Shown here: piece by piece, positions 6,830 through 15,278 of the stretch
How the letters are laid out: each line of letters begins with the position of its first letter
Numbering within the stretch: the stretch's first letter is position 1
NCBI GenBank assembly: GCA_016840905.1
Contig: JAEORM010000231.1
Span: 1-17,699, forward strand
Source: Candidatus Gerdarchaeota archaeon
Lineage (GTDB): Archaea; Asgardarchaeota; Heimdallarchaeia; JABLTI01
Length of the DNA: 17,699 nt
Reading direction: 5' to 3'
Made by a program: the position numbers and the translations under genes
The notes under the pieces: generated by a model
Databases searched by the model: none
What the model saw: only the letters and a program-made list of their open reading frames with translations
Told to the model about the DNA's origin: nothing

Positions 6830-9508
6830 ATGGCATTTAAACTACCCAAAGTTATAAGCAAAATTCAATTCGGTCTCTTATCTGCTGATGAGATAAGAAA
6901 AATGAGTGTTGTTCGAGTCATAACTGCTGATACATATGACGAAGACGGAACAGCTATTCCATCAGGTTTAATGGATGGTCGTCTTGGCACAATTGACCCC
7001 GGACAAAGATGTAAAACTTGTGGTAATCGAGTTGGTGAATGTGAAGGTCATTTTGGTCACATTGAATTAGCTCGACCCATTATCCATGTCGGTTTTAATA
7101 AGAAAATCTACAAGATACTAAGAGCAACATGTTTTGAATGTAGTCGAATCTTACTAACTGAAGAAGAGATTTACAAGTATAAACAAGAAATGATCCGTTA
7201 TCAAAAGCGATGGGATCAAACTAATTTACCATTAATAAACGATTTATTGAAAAAAGCTGCTAAAAGCGATAAATGTCCTCATTGTCAATCTATTCAAACA
7301 AAGATTAGACTAGAAAAACCAACTACTTTTTATGAGGAAACTAAAGCTAGTAAAAAGGCAAAAACAGGTGAGCGCAAAAAACTTTCTCCTTCTGATGTTA
7401 GAGATCGATTAGAACGAATACCTGATGATGATTGCCCTCTCTTAGGCGTTAATCCAGCATATGCAAGACCTGAATGGATGGTATTAACAGTTCTTCCAGT
7501 TCCTCCTGTAGCAATGCGACCCAGCATAACTTTAGAGTCAAGTATCCGTTCAGAAGATGACTTAACTCATAAATTGGTCGATATTATTCGTATTAATCAA
7601 AGATTGCGAGAAAATATTGAAGCTGGTGCACCACAACTAATTGTTGAAGATCTTTGGGAACTATTACAATATCATGTTACAACTTACTTTAATAATGAAG
7701 TTTCAGGTATTCCCCCTGCAAGACATCGTTCAGGTCGTGCGTTAAGAACATTAACTCAAAGGCTAAAAGGCAAAGAAGGTCGATTTAGAAGCAATCTTTG
7801 TGGTAAACGTGTTGACTTTTCCTCCCGTACAGTTATTTCACCAGACCCCAATTTAAGTATAAATGAAGTTGGTGTTCCAGAAGAAATAGCTATGCAATTG
7901 ACAATTCCTGAAAGGGTAACTGAGTGGAATATAGAAGAATTAAAAGAACTCGTTATGCGGGGACCAGTCAATCATCCAGGAGCAAATTATATTATTAGAC
8001 AAGAAGGTTTGCGTATCGATTTGCGTTTTGTCAAGGAAAAACGCAATGTTGCAGATTCTCTTGAACCTGGATTTATTGTAGAACGTCACTTAAAGAATGG
8101 TGATATTGTTCTATTTAACCGTCAACCTTCTCTCCATAGAATGTCAATCATGGCTCATAAAGTAAAAGTTATGCCTTATAGAACATTTCGACTAAACCTC
8201 TGTGTATGTCCACCATACAATGCGGATTTCGATGGAGATGAAATGAACTTACATGTTCCACAAAGCGAAGAAGCACAAGCTGAAGCAAGAACTTTAATGC
8301 TTGCTCAAGAGCAAATATCTTCACCCAGATATGGTGGTCCTTTAATTGGTGCTAACTGGGACTATATTTCAGCATCATATCTTCTAACCAGACATGATAC
8401 TTTCTTTACCAAGAAAGAAGCGATGCAAATGATAGTCTCTGCTGGTTCTACTAAAAGTCTTCCACCTCCAAAGATAACGGAACCTGTTGAATTATGGAGT
8501 GGGAAACAGCTCTTTAGTATGTTTATTCCTTCTGGTACTCATTATACAAACACTGCTAAGATTTGTCACAAATGTACTGAATGTTTGAAAGAAAACTGCC
8601 AATATGATGCTTATGTCACAATTAGAAATGGTATCTTAGAAACAGGTGTCATCGATAAAAAAGCAATAGGTTCTCAACAAGAAGGTAGTCTTTTAGGTAG
8701 AATTTTAGTTGATTTTGGCACTACTGTTGCAAGAGAATTTCTTGATGGAATAACTAAATTATTCATTAGAGTTCTTTCATTCAAAGGCTTTTCAATGGGC
8801 TTTTGGAATATTGATATTCCTAGAGAAGCAAAAGCACGTATTGATGAGATCTTAGATGAAGCTGAGAAAGAAACTAAGGAAACAATTGATGCTTATCGAC
8901 AAGGCATTCTTGAACGATTACCAGGTCGTTCTCAAGAAGAAACATTAGAAATGAAAATTATGGAAATTCTTTCCAAATCAAGATCTACTGCAAGTGATGT
9001 TGCTGGTGAATATCTTGGTATGGAAAATGAAGCTGTAATTATGGCTAAAACTGGTGCAAGAGGTAGTATGTTAAACCTTGGTCAAATGGCTGCTTGTTTA
9101 GGGCAACAATCTGTTCGTGGTGAACGTATTCAAAGAGGATTTAAAGATAGAACCTTGCCACATTTCAAACCAGGTGCACTTGATGCTCCATCAAGAGGAT
9201 TTGTTAGAAATAGTTTTAGACGAGGTCTAACACCTATTGAATTCTTTATGCATGCTTGCGGTGGTCGTGAAGGTTTAGTAGATACTGCTGTTCGTACATC
9301 CACAAGTGGGTATATGCAAAGAAGATTGATTCATGCTTTATTAGATATTAAAGCTGAATACGATGGAACTGTTAGAGGAGCAGAAAGCGAGATTATACAG
9401 TTCAAATATGGTGATGATGGTATTGATCCAGCGAAAACCGAGCATGGTAAAGCTGTAAATATAGATGCTATTATTGACCGTGTATTAAAAACAACAATAG
9501 AAGAATAA
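6830..9508 (+). CDS. rpoA1: DNA-directed RNA polymerase subunit A' (large N-terminal part)
   Basis: An 892-residue subunit A', the N-terminal two thirds of the largest polymerase subunit (Rpb1/beta' homologue). It contains the clamp zinc cysteines CKTCG...CEGHFGH (about 62-77), further CxxC pairs near 102 and 150, and the catalytic NADFDGDE motif (about 464-471) whose three aspartates hold the active-site magnesium. The cysteine cluster CHKCTECLKENC near 579-590 resembles one I recall from other archaeal A' subunits. The protein ends at the usual A'/A'' split point, after the bridge-helix-proximal region. The ATG start has a strong GGAGG (6818-6822) 7 bases upstream. It lies in the operon between rpoB and rpoA2, whose frame opens directly after this stop codon. 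No intein or break is seen. Confidence 0.98.
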   Translation: MAFKLPKVISKIQFGLLSADEIRKMSVVRVITADTYDEDGTAIPSGLMDGRLGTIDPGQRCKTCGNRVGECEGHFGHIELARPIIHVGFNKKIYKILRATCFECSRILLTEEEIYKYKQEMIRYQKRWDQTNLPLINDLLKKAAKSDKCPHCQSIQTKIRLEKPTTFYEETKASKKAKTGERKKLSPSDVRDRLERIPDDDCPLLGVNPAYARPEWMVLTVLPVPPVAMRPSITLESSIRSEDDLTHKLVDIIRINQRLRENIEAGAPQLIVEDLWELLQYHVTTYFNNEVSGIPPARHRSGRALRTLTQRLKGKEGRFRSNLCGKRVDFSSRTVISPDPNLSINEVGVPEEIAMQLTIPERVTEWNIEELKELVMRGPVNHPGANYIIRQEGLRIDLRFVKEKRNVADSLEPGFIVERHLKNGDIVLFNRQPSLHRMSIMAHKVKVMPYRTFRLNLCVCPPYNADFDGDEMNLHVPQSEEAQAEARTLMLAQEQISSPRYGGPLIGANWDYISASYLLTRHDTFFTKKEAMQMIVSAGSTKSLPPPKITEPVELWSGKQLFSMFIPSGTHYTNTAKICHKCTECLKENCQYDAYVTIRNGILETGVIDKKAIGSQQEGSLLGRILVDFGTTVAREFLDGITKLFIRVLSFKGFSMGFWNIDIPREAKARIDEILDEAEKETKETIDAYRQGILERLPGRSQEETLEMKIMEILSKSRSTASDVAGEYLGMENEAVIMAKTGARGSMLNLGQMAACLGQQSVRGERIQRGFKDRTLPHFKPGALDAPSRGFVRNSFRRGLTPIEFFMHACGGREGLVDTAVRTSTSGYMQRRLIHALLDIKAEYDGTVRGAESEIIQFKYGDDGIDPAKTEHGKAVNIDAIIDRVLKTTIEE

Positions 9509-10744
<1,236 letters not shown>

Positions 10745-10839
10745 TTTTCAATATAAGGGAATAATTTAAATTCCCTTCCCATTTGGGATTAAATAAGTAA
10801 ATGTTACTTTGAGATAACAAAAAGTTGGAGTAAAGTAAT
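10745..10839 (+). other. Hairpin-rich gap between rpoA2 and rpl30e
   Basis: Three consecutive inverted repeats sit in 95 bases: AAGGGAAT/ATTCCCTT (10755-10762 with 10770-10777), TCCCA/TGGGA (10777-10781 with 10784-10788) and AAGTAA/TTACTT (10795-10800 with 10804-10809). No T-run follows the GC-richer stems, so a simple terminator is not indicated. The rpl30e ribosome site GGAG (10827-10830) lies just downstream. They may be RNA processing or attenuation signals, which would allow rpl30e-nusA to be set at a different level from the polymerase genes. Confidence 0.4.
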
Positions 10840-11148
10840 ATGTCAGTTGATATTAATAGAGAAATACAAATTATTGCTAGAACCGGCAAAAAAGATTATG
10901 GTTTGAATAGATCAATAAAAGCTGCAAAGCTTGGACGAGCTCAATTAATAATTCTTGCAAACAATTGTCCTGAAAACAAGAAAAATCAAATAGAATATTA
11001 TGCAAAATTAGCAGATATTCCTATTCTTGAATTTGCACGAAACGGGTATGAGTTAGGTGCATTGTGTGGTCGAGGACATATCATTTCAGCAATTGCTGTA
11101 TATGAACCCGGTGATAGTAAAATACTAAAATCGTTAAAGAAGAAATAA
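10840..11148 (+). CDS. rpl30e: Large ribosomal subunit protein L30e
   Basis: A 102-residue protein matching archaeal/eukaryotic L30e, an RNA-binding protein of the L7Ae/L30e/Gadd45 fold found in the large ribosomal subunit. Recognisable stretches are ARTGKKDYGLNRSIKAAKLG (about 13-32), LIILANNCP (36-44) and a basic C-terminus. The length is typical. The ATG has GGAG 9 bases upstream. The position between rpoA2 and nusA is the standard archaeal order. L30e of other organisms binds kink-turn RNAs and can regulate its own transcript; I see no clear kink-turn in the gap before this gene. Confidence 0.96.
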   Translation: MSVDINREIQIIARTGKKDYGLNRSIKAAKLGRAQLIILANNCPENKKNQIEYYAKLADIPILEFARNGYELGALCGRGHIISAIAVYEPGDSKILKSLKKK

Positions 11149-11173
11149 TAACTATTATTTCCCACTATTCTAA

Positions 11174-11635
11174 ATGCAGGTTGTGGAAAAACTGTCCAGT
11201 AATATAAAATTAAGCATTGATGAAATGGAAACAATGACTATCTTTAGCAATGTAACAAAAATAAGTCCCAAAGATTGCATCATTGATAAAAAATTAGAAC
11301 GAATTATTTTTGTTGTAAGACGAGGTACTGTAGGAACAGCTATTGGTAGAAATGGATTAAATGTTAAAAAATTAAAATCAATGCTAGCAAAGGATATCGA
11401 AATCGTGGAAGATGACGACGATCCTGAGAAATTTATTAAAAATGCTTTAGTACCTGCAGCAGTAGAAAAAGTGGTTGTTGTTAGAAGAAGAAATAAAGCT
11501 GATTTAGCGTTCGTTACCATAAAACGCGGTCAAAGAGGCTTGGCTATTGGTAAAGACGGTAGAAATATCGAACGTGCCCGAGTATTAGCTAAAAGACATT
11601 TCGATATAGAAAACGTTATTATTAGTGACCAATAA
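11174..11635 (+). CDS. nusA: Archaeal NusA-like KH-domain transcription factor
   Basis: A 153-residue protein with two KH RNA-binding domains and nothing else, the short archaeal NusA form that lacks the bacterial N-terminal and S1 domains. GxxG loops are in IGRNG (about 57-61) and IGKDG (about 125-129), followed by the conserved NIERARVLAKRHF. Its neighbourhood with the polymerase genes and L30e is the usual archaeal one and suggests a role with RNA polymerase or nascent rRNA. The start is uncertain: the ATG at 11174 has no ribosome site and gives about eight residues more than typical family members, which begin near IKLS. It lies 25 bases after rpl30e. It is the last gene of the operon here, since a hairpin and T-run follow. 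Confidence 0.95.
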   Translation: MQVVEKLSSNIKLSIDEMETMTIFSNVTKISPKDCIIDKKLERIIFVVRRGTVGTAIGRNGLNVKKLKSMLAKDIEIVEDDDDPEKFIKNALVPAAVEKVVVVRRRNKADLAFVTIKRGQRGLAIGKDGRNIERARVLAKRHFDIENVIISDQ

Positions 11636-11665
11636 TCTTTCTTCCATTCTTTTTCTTCTCTTTGA

Positions 11666-11702
11666 AGAGACCGAATACTTTCGGTGAACTCTCAAGTTTT
11701 TT
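11666..11702 (+). terminator. Terminator of the rpo-rpl30e-nusA operon
   Basis: After a pyrimidine-rich stretch (11636-11663), ACCGAA-TACT-TTCGGT forms a 6-bp stem with a tetraloop (11670-11685). Outside it, AGAG (11666-11669) can pair with CTCT (11689-11692) across a GAA bulge. A T-run (11697-11702) follows. An overlapping alternative hairpin TCTCTT/AAGAGA lies at 11657-11670. Confidence 0.6.
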
Positions 11703-11703
11703 G

Positions 11704-11711
11704 TTATAAAA
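11704..11711 (+). promoter_or_regulatory. TATA box of the predicted small RNA unit
   Basis: TTATAAAA directly follows the operon terminator. Counting about 25 bases on puts the transcription start near 11732-11735, which is just where the perfect 13-bp inverted repeat begins. It could instead be the promoter of the downstream Hef-like gene with a long structured leader. Confidence 0.45.
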
Positions 11712-11732
11712 GTTTAAGTTGTATATCAATAC

Positions 11733-11876
11733 AGTTGAAGAACGATTTGACTTTTAGGAAAAAACCTCGGCAAAAAACATCTCCTCGGCAAGAGAAAAAT
11801 TTTAATCGTTCTTCAAACTCGTGCAATCAGCGCACTTTGCTACCATATAATGGGGGCGTCTTTTTTGCCCCTTTTT
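11733..11876 (+). ncRNA. Predicted structured small RNA, family unknown
   Basis: About 145 bases with no convincing coding capacity but clear RNA-like structure. TTGAAGAACGATT (11735-11747) and AATCGTTCTTCAA (11804-11816) are perfect 13-bp complements closing a 56-base loop. Inside, CCTCGGCAA occurs twice (11765-11773, 11783-11791). The second copy lies in a hairpin with stem TCTC/GAGA (11780-11783, 11792-11795), and the first follows an AGG-A6-CCT mini-hairpin. A third element GTGC/GCAC lies at 11821-11835, and a GC hairpin with T-run ends the unit. A TATA box sits at the right distance upstream. It matches no tRNA, 5S, SRP, RNase P or C/D-box pattern that I can recognise. The alternative is a regulatory leader of the Hef-like gene. 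Confidence 0.42.
11852..11876 (+). terminator. GC hairpin plus T-run terminator before the Hef-like gene
   Basis: GGGGC (11853-11857) pairs with GCCCC (11867-11871), extended by a G-T wobble, around a T-rich 9-base loop, with TTTTT at 11872-11876. This is a classic intrinsic-type terminator. It would end the predicted small RNA or attenuate transcription into the downstream gene. Confidence 0.6.
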
Positions 11877-11881
11877 ATATT
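11874..11881 (+). promoter_or_regulatory. Possible TATA box of the Hef-like gene
   Basis: TTTATATT would place transcription start near 11904. That leaves a short leader containing the GAGG ribosome site at 11911-11914 before the TTG start at 11923. It overlaps the T-run of the terminator, so the assignment is tentative. Confidence 0.35.
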
Positions 11882-11922
11882 TTCTTAAAGAAAATATTTC
11901 ACTAACTAATGAGGATGATTCC

Positions 11923-13320
11923 TTGTCAAAAATTGACCGAAAGATAACTCCAAGAGGATACCAACAATTAATATTAGATCTTATCAAATTGCACACTGAT
12001 AAGCAAAAAAGTGTTTTATTAGAACTTGATTGTGGTATGGGAAAACGAGTAATAACCTATGAACTATTAACATCAATTTTTCCATCGAAAAAAATTCTTC
12101 TTGTTGTTTTGTCCTCTTCATCACTTCATGAAACAAAAGATTTCTTAGAAAATGAATATGGTGGTGTTGAAGGATTTAATTGGCTTGGACCAGGTGTAAG
12201 TAATATTTATGCCCAAAAAATTCTCAAAGAATCTCGAGTAGTTCTTTGCACACCTCAAAAATTATCTAATATTTTAAACAAAACACCATCTTTGATCTAC
12301 AATTCATTTGATATCATTATAATAAATGAAATCGATAAATTAGTACGTCGAATGGGTTCTTCAAGAGTTCTTGTATATCCTTGGTCAGATTTGTTGACTA
12401 AATTACAATCATCATTGATCATTGGAATGTCAGGTACTTTAAGAGATTCTCACTATGTTCTTGATGAAGAACAATTAGAACTTCGTAAAGAATTAGATAC
12501 ATTGGTAGAATTTATACCGAATGTTGAATTAATTTATATGGATTATTTAGCCGGAACTGATGTGACAGATTTCACTAAAGTAACAACTATAGAAACAATC
12601 GGTGTAGAGGATCAATCAATTTCTGAAATTTCTGCCATTATTGGTGCTCAATTAAGAGAAGCTTATGCTGCGATTAGAGCTGAATTAGAAGCGGAGGATC
12701 CTGAGTTTTTTGCTCAAGCACAAAAAATAGGTCCTCAAGCACTTTTACAAGCACCTGTATCAGAATCATTACGTAGTCGTGCTCAATCATTAACTCTGTT
12801 GAGGAAATATCTCTTCTCAATGGTTCCAAATCAATTGAAAAAATTCCTCTGGAAGGTTCCAGGTATAGAACCCAATATGTTACCTGTGACTCGTCCAAAA
12901 GTAATACAGGTTGTTTCCATTGCTAAAAGTTGTAATAAAACAGTTGTTTTATGTTCCTATATTGCAACTGCAAAAATGATTTGTACATATCTCACTCGAG
13001 AAAAAATTAAACCATTTTTGATAACAGGTCAAGTTTTTGATAAAAATGCTATTTTGCAAGATTTTAGAAAATATCAAGGAAAATCAGCTTTAATTATGTC
13101 ACCAGTAGGTGAACGTGATATCGATTTACCCGAAGCTGATAAATTGATTATTTTTGATTCTGTTCGCACTACAAAAACGGTTTATCAACAATTGAAACGT
13201 ATACGAGGGGGGAATGGTATTTTCCTTTATTACGAAAATACCTATGAAGCAAAAAAAGTTCAATCAATAATTTCCACTCTTTTAGAGCGATATCCTTGGA
13301 GTACAATAATAAAGCAATAA
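11923..13320 (+). CDS. Hef/FANCM-like SF2 ATPase core with degenerate motifs
   Basis: A 465-residue superfamily 2 helicase-type protein most like the helicase half of archaeal Hef/FANCM/Mph1. Motifs in order: RGYQQ (11-15), motif I CGMGKR (37-42), Ib CTPQKL (109-114), II NEID (135-138), III MSGTL (169-173), IV VVLCSY (341-346), V GERDIDLPEAD (396-406) and VI QQLKRIRG (422-429). A helical insert (about 200-330) separates the RecA-like lobes, as in Hef. Motif I has Arg in place of Thr/Ser, motif II has Asn in place of the first Asp of DEAD/DEAH, and motif VI lacks the usual QRxGRxxR. ATP hydrolysis may be weak or lost. There is no ERCC4 nuclease or helix-hairpin-helix region. The TTG start is supported by GAGG 8 bases upstream. 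It stands alone, convergent with the solenoid gene. Confidence 0.82.
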   Translation: MSKIDRKITPRGYQQLILDLIKLHTDKQKSVLLELDCGMGKRVITYELLTSIFPSKKILLVVLSSSSLHETKDFLENEYGGVEGFNWLGPGVSNIYAQKILKESRVVLCTPQKLSNILNKTPSLIYNSFDIIIINEIDKLVRRMGSSRVLVYPWSDLLTKLQSSLIIGMSGTLRDSHYVLDEEQLELRKELDTLVEFIPNVELIYMDYLAGTDVTDFTKVTTIETIGVEDQSISEISAIIGAQLREAYAAIRAELEAEDPEFFAQAQKIGPQALLQAPVSESLRSRAQSLTLLRKYLFSMVPNQLKKFLWKVPGIEPNMLPVTRPKVIQVVSIAKSCNKTVVLCSYIATAKMICTYLTREKIKPFLITGQVFDKNAILQDFRKYQGKSALIMSPVGERDIDLPEADKLIIFDSVRTTKTVYQQLKRIRGGNGIFLYYENTYEAKKVQSIISTLLERYPWSTIIKQ

Positions 13321-13338
13321 TTAAAGAAAAATAGTAAT

Positions 13339-13372
13339 GAAGAATAAACTATTTGTTACTTAGTTATTCTTC
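13339..13372. terminator. Bidirectional terminator between convergent genes
   Basis: GAAGAATAA (13339-13347) and TTATTCTTC (13364-13372) pair over 9 bp, continued by CTA/TAG inside. T-rich sequence follows on each strand. It includes the stop codon of the minus-strand solenoid gene and lies 18 bases after the Hef-like stop, so one hairpin can serve both transcripts. Confidence 0.55.
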
Positions 13373-14677
13373 TTTGTTTTTAGTCTTCTCTTCATCTTTT
13401 GTATCTAATTGATTTGGGATATCGTTTATTAATTCAAGTTGTAATTGGATTAATTTATTCCAATTCTTAGCATTTTGTGTAGCTCCTACATCCACAAATC
13501 CTTTAGCTTGTTCTAGTAATTGTTCTATTATATCAAATAATTTAACAACAATTTGTTTACCGTTTTTCTCTGCAACTGCAAGTAATCGTTCTTTGTATTT
13601 TTGCAAGTCATCTTTAGTAATTTTTATTTCCATAATAAGTTGATCTTGTTCTTTTGTACTAGTAGTTGTAAAAGCAATAGGACTTATTGTTATCGTCTGC
13701 CGTAAATTCTTTGAATCAGAGAAACTTAAACGACCTGAAAGATTGATTTTTTGATTTTCTTCTAACAAGTTTTCAGATTTGACAATGCAGCGCCATGCAA
13801 AAGCTACTGCTGCTCCAGGGGGGAGTTCATTTGCTTTTAATTTGCTGAATTCCCTAACAACTGATACTTCCTTTGAGGGAACCATCTCTAGTTCAAGTTG
13901 ATGAGCAGAATCTTCTCCAGTATTTCTTACTAAAACTTCAATATCAAATCCCTCATCGATTTGTACTTCACCTTTAAGTTTTAAGTCATATTCTAGGACG
14001 GGGAATTTTTGTGAAGCTGTGATAAATCCTTCTACACCAAGAATAGTTCTTTCTATATATGAAACAAATTCACTCAAACCACTATTAGTCATGGCAGGAA
14101 TTAAACTGGAATAGATCATTGTTTTTACATTGTTTAGTAATCTGATATCAAATTGATTTTTAGCATATAATAATTGAACAGGTAAATCTATCAAAGCATT
14201 GGCTATTGAGTCTTGTCTTAAAGCATCAACACGGGTTCTAACTGTGTTGATAACATTATTAGCTTTATCTTCTTGTGATACAAGAATAAATAGAATAGCT
14301 GATACTGTATAGCAAACACCGGCACCTAAGGGTTGTTTCCATACGATATACTCCTCACCAGCCATAGTAAGGTCTTGTGCAGCAAGGTCTATAGCTTGAG
14401 CTGCTTCCATATCTATGCCTAAATTACTAAAAATATCAGCAGCATGAGCTAATGATTTCGCCGAGTTTTTATGGGTTCTATTATCCCTTTGATCCTTTGA
14501 CCACTCGAGAAATAATCTAGCTGCTTCAATCCAAGATTCTCTCGCTTTTTCTTTATTACCTTTACTTTCAAAATAATTAGCCATTTGTTCAGCTTTTGAA
14601 ACTGCATTATGATATTCTTTTTCATTTACCGCAGCTCGTATTTCTTCGCGAAGCATTTTCTCATTTTCTTCAGACAA
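13364..14677 (-). CDS. Alpha-solenoid (TPR-like) plus beta-sandwich protein, function unknown
   Basis: A 437-residue soluble protein without enzyme motifs. Residues 1-225 are paired amphipathic helices with TPR/SNAP-like spacing of small and aromatic residues, for example NAVSKAEQMANYF, ARESWIEAARLFLEW and AKSLAHAADIFSNLG. Residues about 228-340 switch to beta strands typical of an Ig-like or appendage sandwich, including IEVLVRNTGEDSAHQLELE and a PPGAAVAFAWRC strand. Residues 343-437 return to helix and end in a charged tail. The start is a TTG, with GAGGAGG 7 bases upstream and a TATA box about 50 bases upstream. The domain order suggests a protein-interaction scaffold. TRAPP or coat subunits and adaptor appendages combine similar parts, but a true relationship is speculation. 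The gene appears monocistronic. Confidence 0.78.
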   Translation of the reverse strand: MSEENEKMLREEIRAAVNEKEYHNAVSKAEQMANYFESKGNKEKARESWIEAARLFLEWSKDQRDNRTHKNSAKSLAHAADIFSNLGIDMEAAQAIDLAAQDLTMAGEEYIVWKQPLGAGVCYTVSAILFILVSQEDKANNVINTVRTRVDALRQDSIANALIDLPVQLLYAKNQFDIRLLNNVKTMIYSSLIPAMTNSGLSEFVSYIERTILGVEGFITASQKFPVLEYDLKLKGEVQIDEGFDIEVLVRNTGEDSAHQLELEMVPSKEVSVVREFSKLKANELPPGAAVAFAWRCIVKSENLLEENQKINLSGRLSFSDSKNLRQTITISPIAFTTTSTKEQDQLIMEIKITKDDLQKYKERLLAVAEKNGKQIVVKLFDIIEQLLEQAKGFVDVGATQNAKNWNKLIQLQLELINDIPNQLDTKDEEKTKNKEE

Positions 14678-14723
14678 TTTTTTGCCTCCTCAAGGAAAAT
14701 AGACTAGGAATGAATCTCCTTCG

Positions 14724-14731
14724 AATTTATA
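14724..14731 (-). promoter_or_regulatory. TATA box of the solenoid gene
   Basis: On the minus strand TATAAATT is followed about 25 bases later by a predicted start near 14700. That leaves a leader of about 20 bases that contains the GAGGAGG ribosome site (14685-14691) and the TTG start at 14677. The spacing supports the TTG as a true start. Confidence 0.6.
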
Positions 14732-14790
14732 GCAAATATTCATACCAGTTAACTATTAGGGAAATCCCTTTTTAGATGTTTTTTTCAAGG

Positions 14791-14814
14791 AAAAAGTAAG
14801 TTATAAGTAAAAAA
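14791..14814 (-). terminator. T-rich terminator after the PRC-barrel gene
   Basis: On the minus strand two T-runs (14809-14814 and 14791-14795) lie about 40-60 bases past the PRC-barrel stop codon. Archaeal RNA polymerase commonly ends at such T-runs without a strong hairpin. Confidence 0.4.
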
Positions 14815-14852
14815 GTGATGTAGGAGGATTATTAATTTGGAGAAAAAATTCA

Positions 14853-15197
14853 TTATATCCGTAAATGAGAAGCTACTTCTTTTGCTACTTCATCACGCAA
14901 ACGTGCAACATCACGGATTTCTAATTCCTCAGCTTGTTTAATTGCTTCTTTGAGCTGTACTACTCCACCTACAGTCAATATAGAATCGATTGGTAATTGA
15001 ATTTCAATATCTAATCCTTTGATTATAATAAGAACTTTAGCTGGGGGAAAAGTCAATTTAATGTTGCGAATTATACCAATTTTCCTGGCTGAAGAGTCAA
15101 TTACCTCTTTTCCAATTAATTGTCCTGGCATACGTAATTCATATAATTCAGCTAAAATACTTTGAGATTCAGTGGTCTTATCAGTCTTTTTTGGCAT
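14853..15197 (-). CDS. Small PRC-barrel domain protein
   Basis: A 114-residue protein. Residues about 20-80 fit a PRC barrel: GQLIGKEVIDSSARKIGIIR is the characteristic first hairpin, followed by strands VLIIIKGLDIEIQLP and ILTVGGVVQL. A charged amphipathic helix (85-114) ends the chain. PRC barrels are small beta barrels that mediate protein or RNA contacts; they occur in RimM, photosynthetic reaction centre H subunits and archaeal cell-division adaptors such as CdpB. Which of these applies here is unknown. The frame can start at an ATG at 15221, but GGAGG (15209-15213) then falls inside the gene. The ATG at 15197 uses that site with an 11-base spacing and gives a typical 'MPKK' start. It appears to be an independent unit. 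Confidence 0.8.
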   Translation of the reverse strand: MPKKTDKTTESQSILAELYELRMPGQLIGKEVIDSSARKIGIIRNIKLTFPPAKVLIIIKGLDIEIQLPIDSILTVGGVVQLKEAIKQAEELEIRDVARLRDEVAKEVASHLRI

Positions 15198-15269
15198 TTT
15201 TTTATAATCCTCCAAGATCATTCTTGAAATATATTCAAATTATCTTCCAAATAAGAGGAATCTATTACT

Positions 15270-15278
15270 AATATTTAA
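15270..15278 (-). promoter_or_regulatory. Likely TATA box of the PRC-barrel gene
   Basis: Minus-strand TTAAATATT would start transcription near 15245, about 48 bases before the preferred ATG. An inverted repeat TGTTAT-TTAG-ATAACA (15286-15301) lies immediately upstream of the box and could be a regulator site. Confidence 0.4.

Noticed and set aside
8563..8598. Cysteine cluster CHKCTECLKENC in RpoA1 as a novel insertion
   Set aside because: I recall similar cysteines at this position in other archaeal A' subunits, so it is probably ordinary.
11170..11520. Minus-strand 116-codon open frame opposite nusA
   Set aside because: Its low-complexity Ser/Thr/Phe composition mirrors the NusA coding strand; no promoter or ribosome site was seen.
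11765..11791. CRISPR-like repeats
   Set aside because: Only two 9-base copies with a 9-base interval; no array and no cas genes.
11733..11876. tRNA or known housekeeping RNA
   Set aside because: No T-loop consensus, no 7-bp acceptor stem and no CCA-proximal pattern; too short for SRP or RNase P RNA; no RTGATGA/CTGA boxes.
11684..11905. Plus-strand 73-codon frame over the predicted small RNA
   Set aside because: No ribosome site, no family-like sequence, and it runs through the terminator hairpin. The RNA structure explains the region better.
14758..14769. AGGGA-AA-TCCCT hairpin as a terminator after the PRC-barrel gene
   Set aside because: No T-run follows on the minus strand; the T-runs closer to the stop codon are better candidates.
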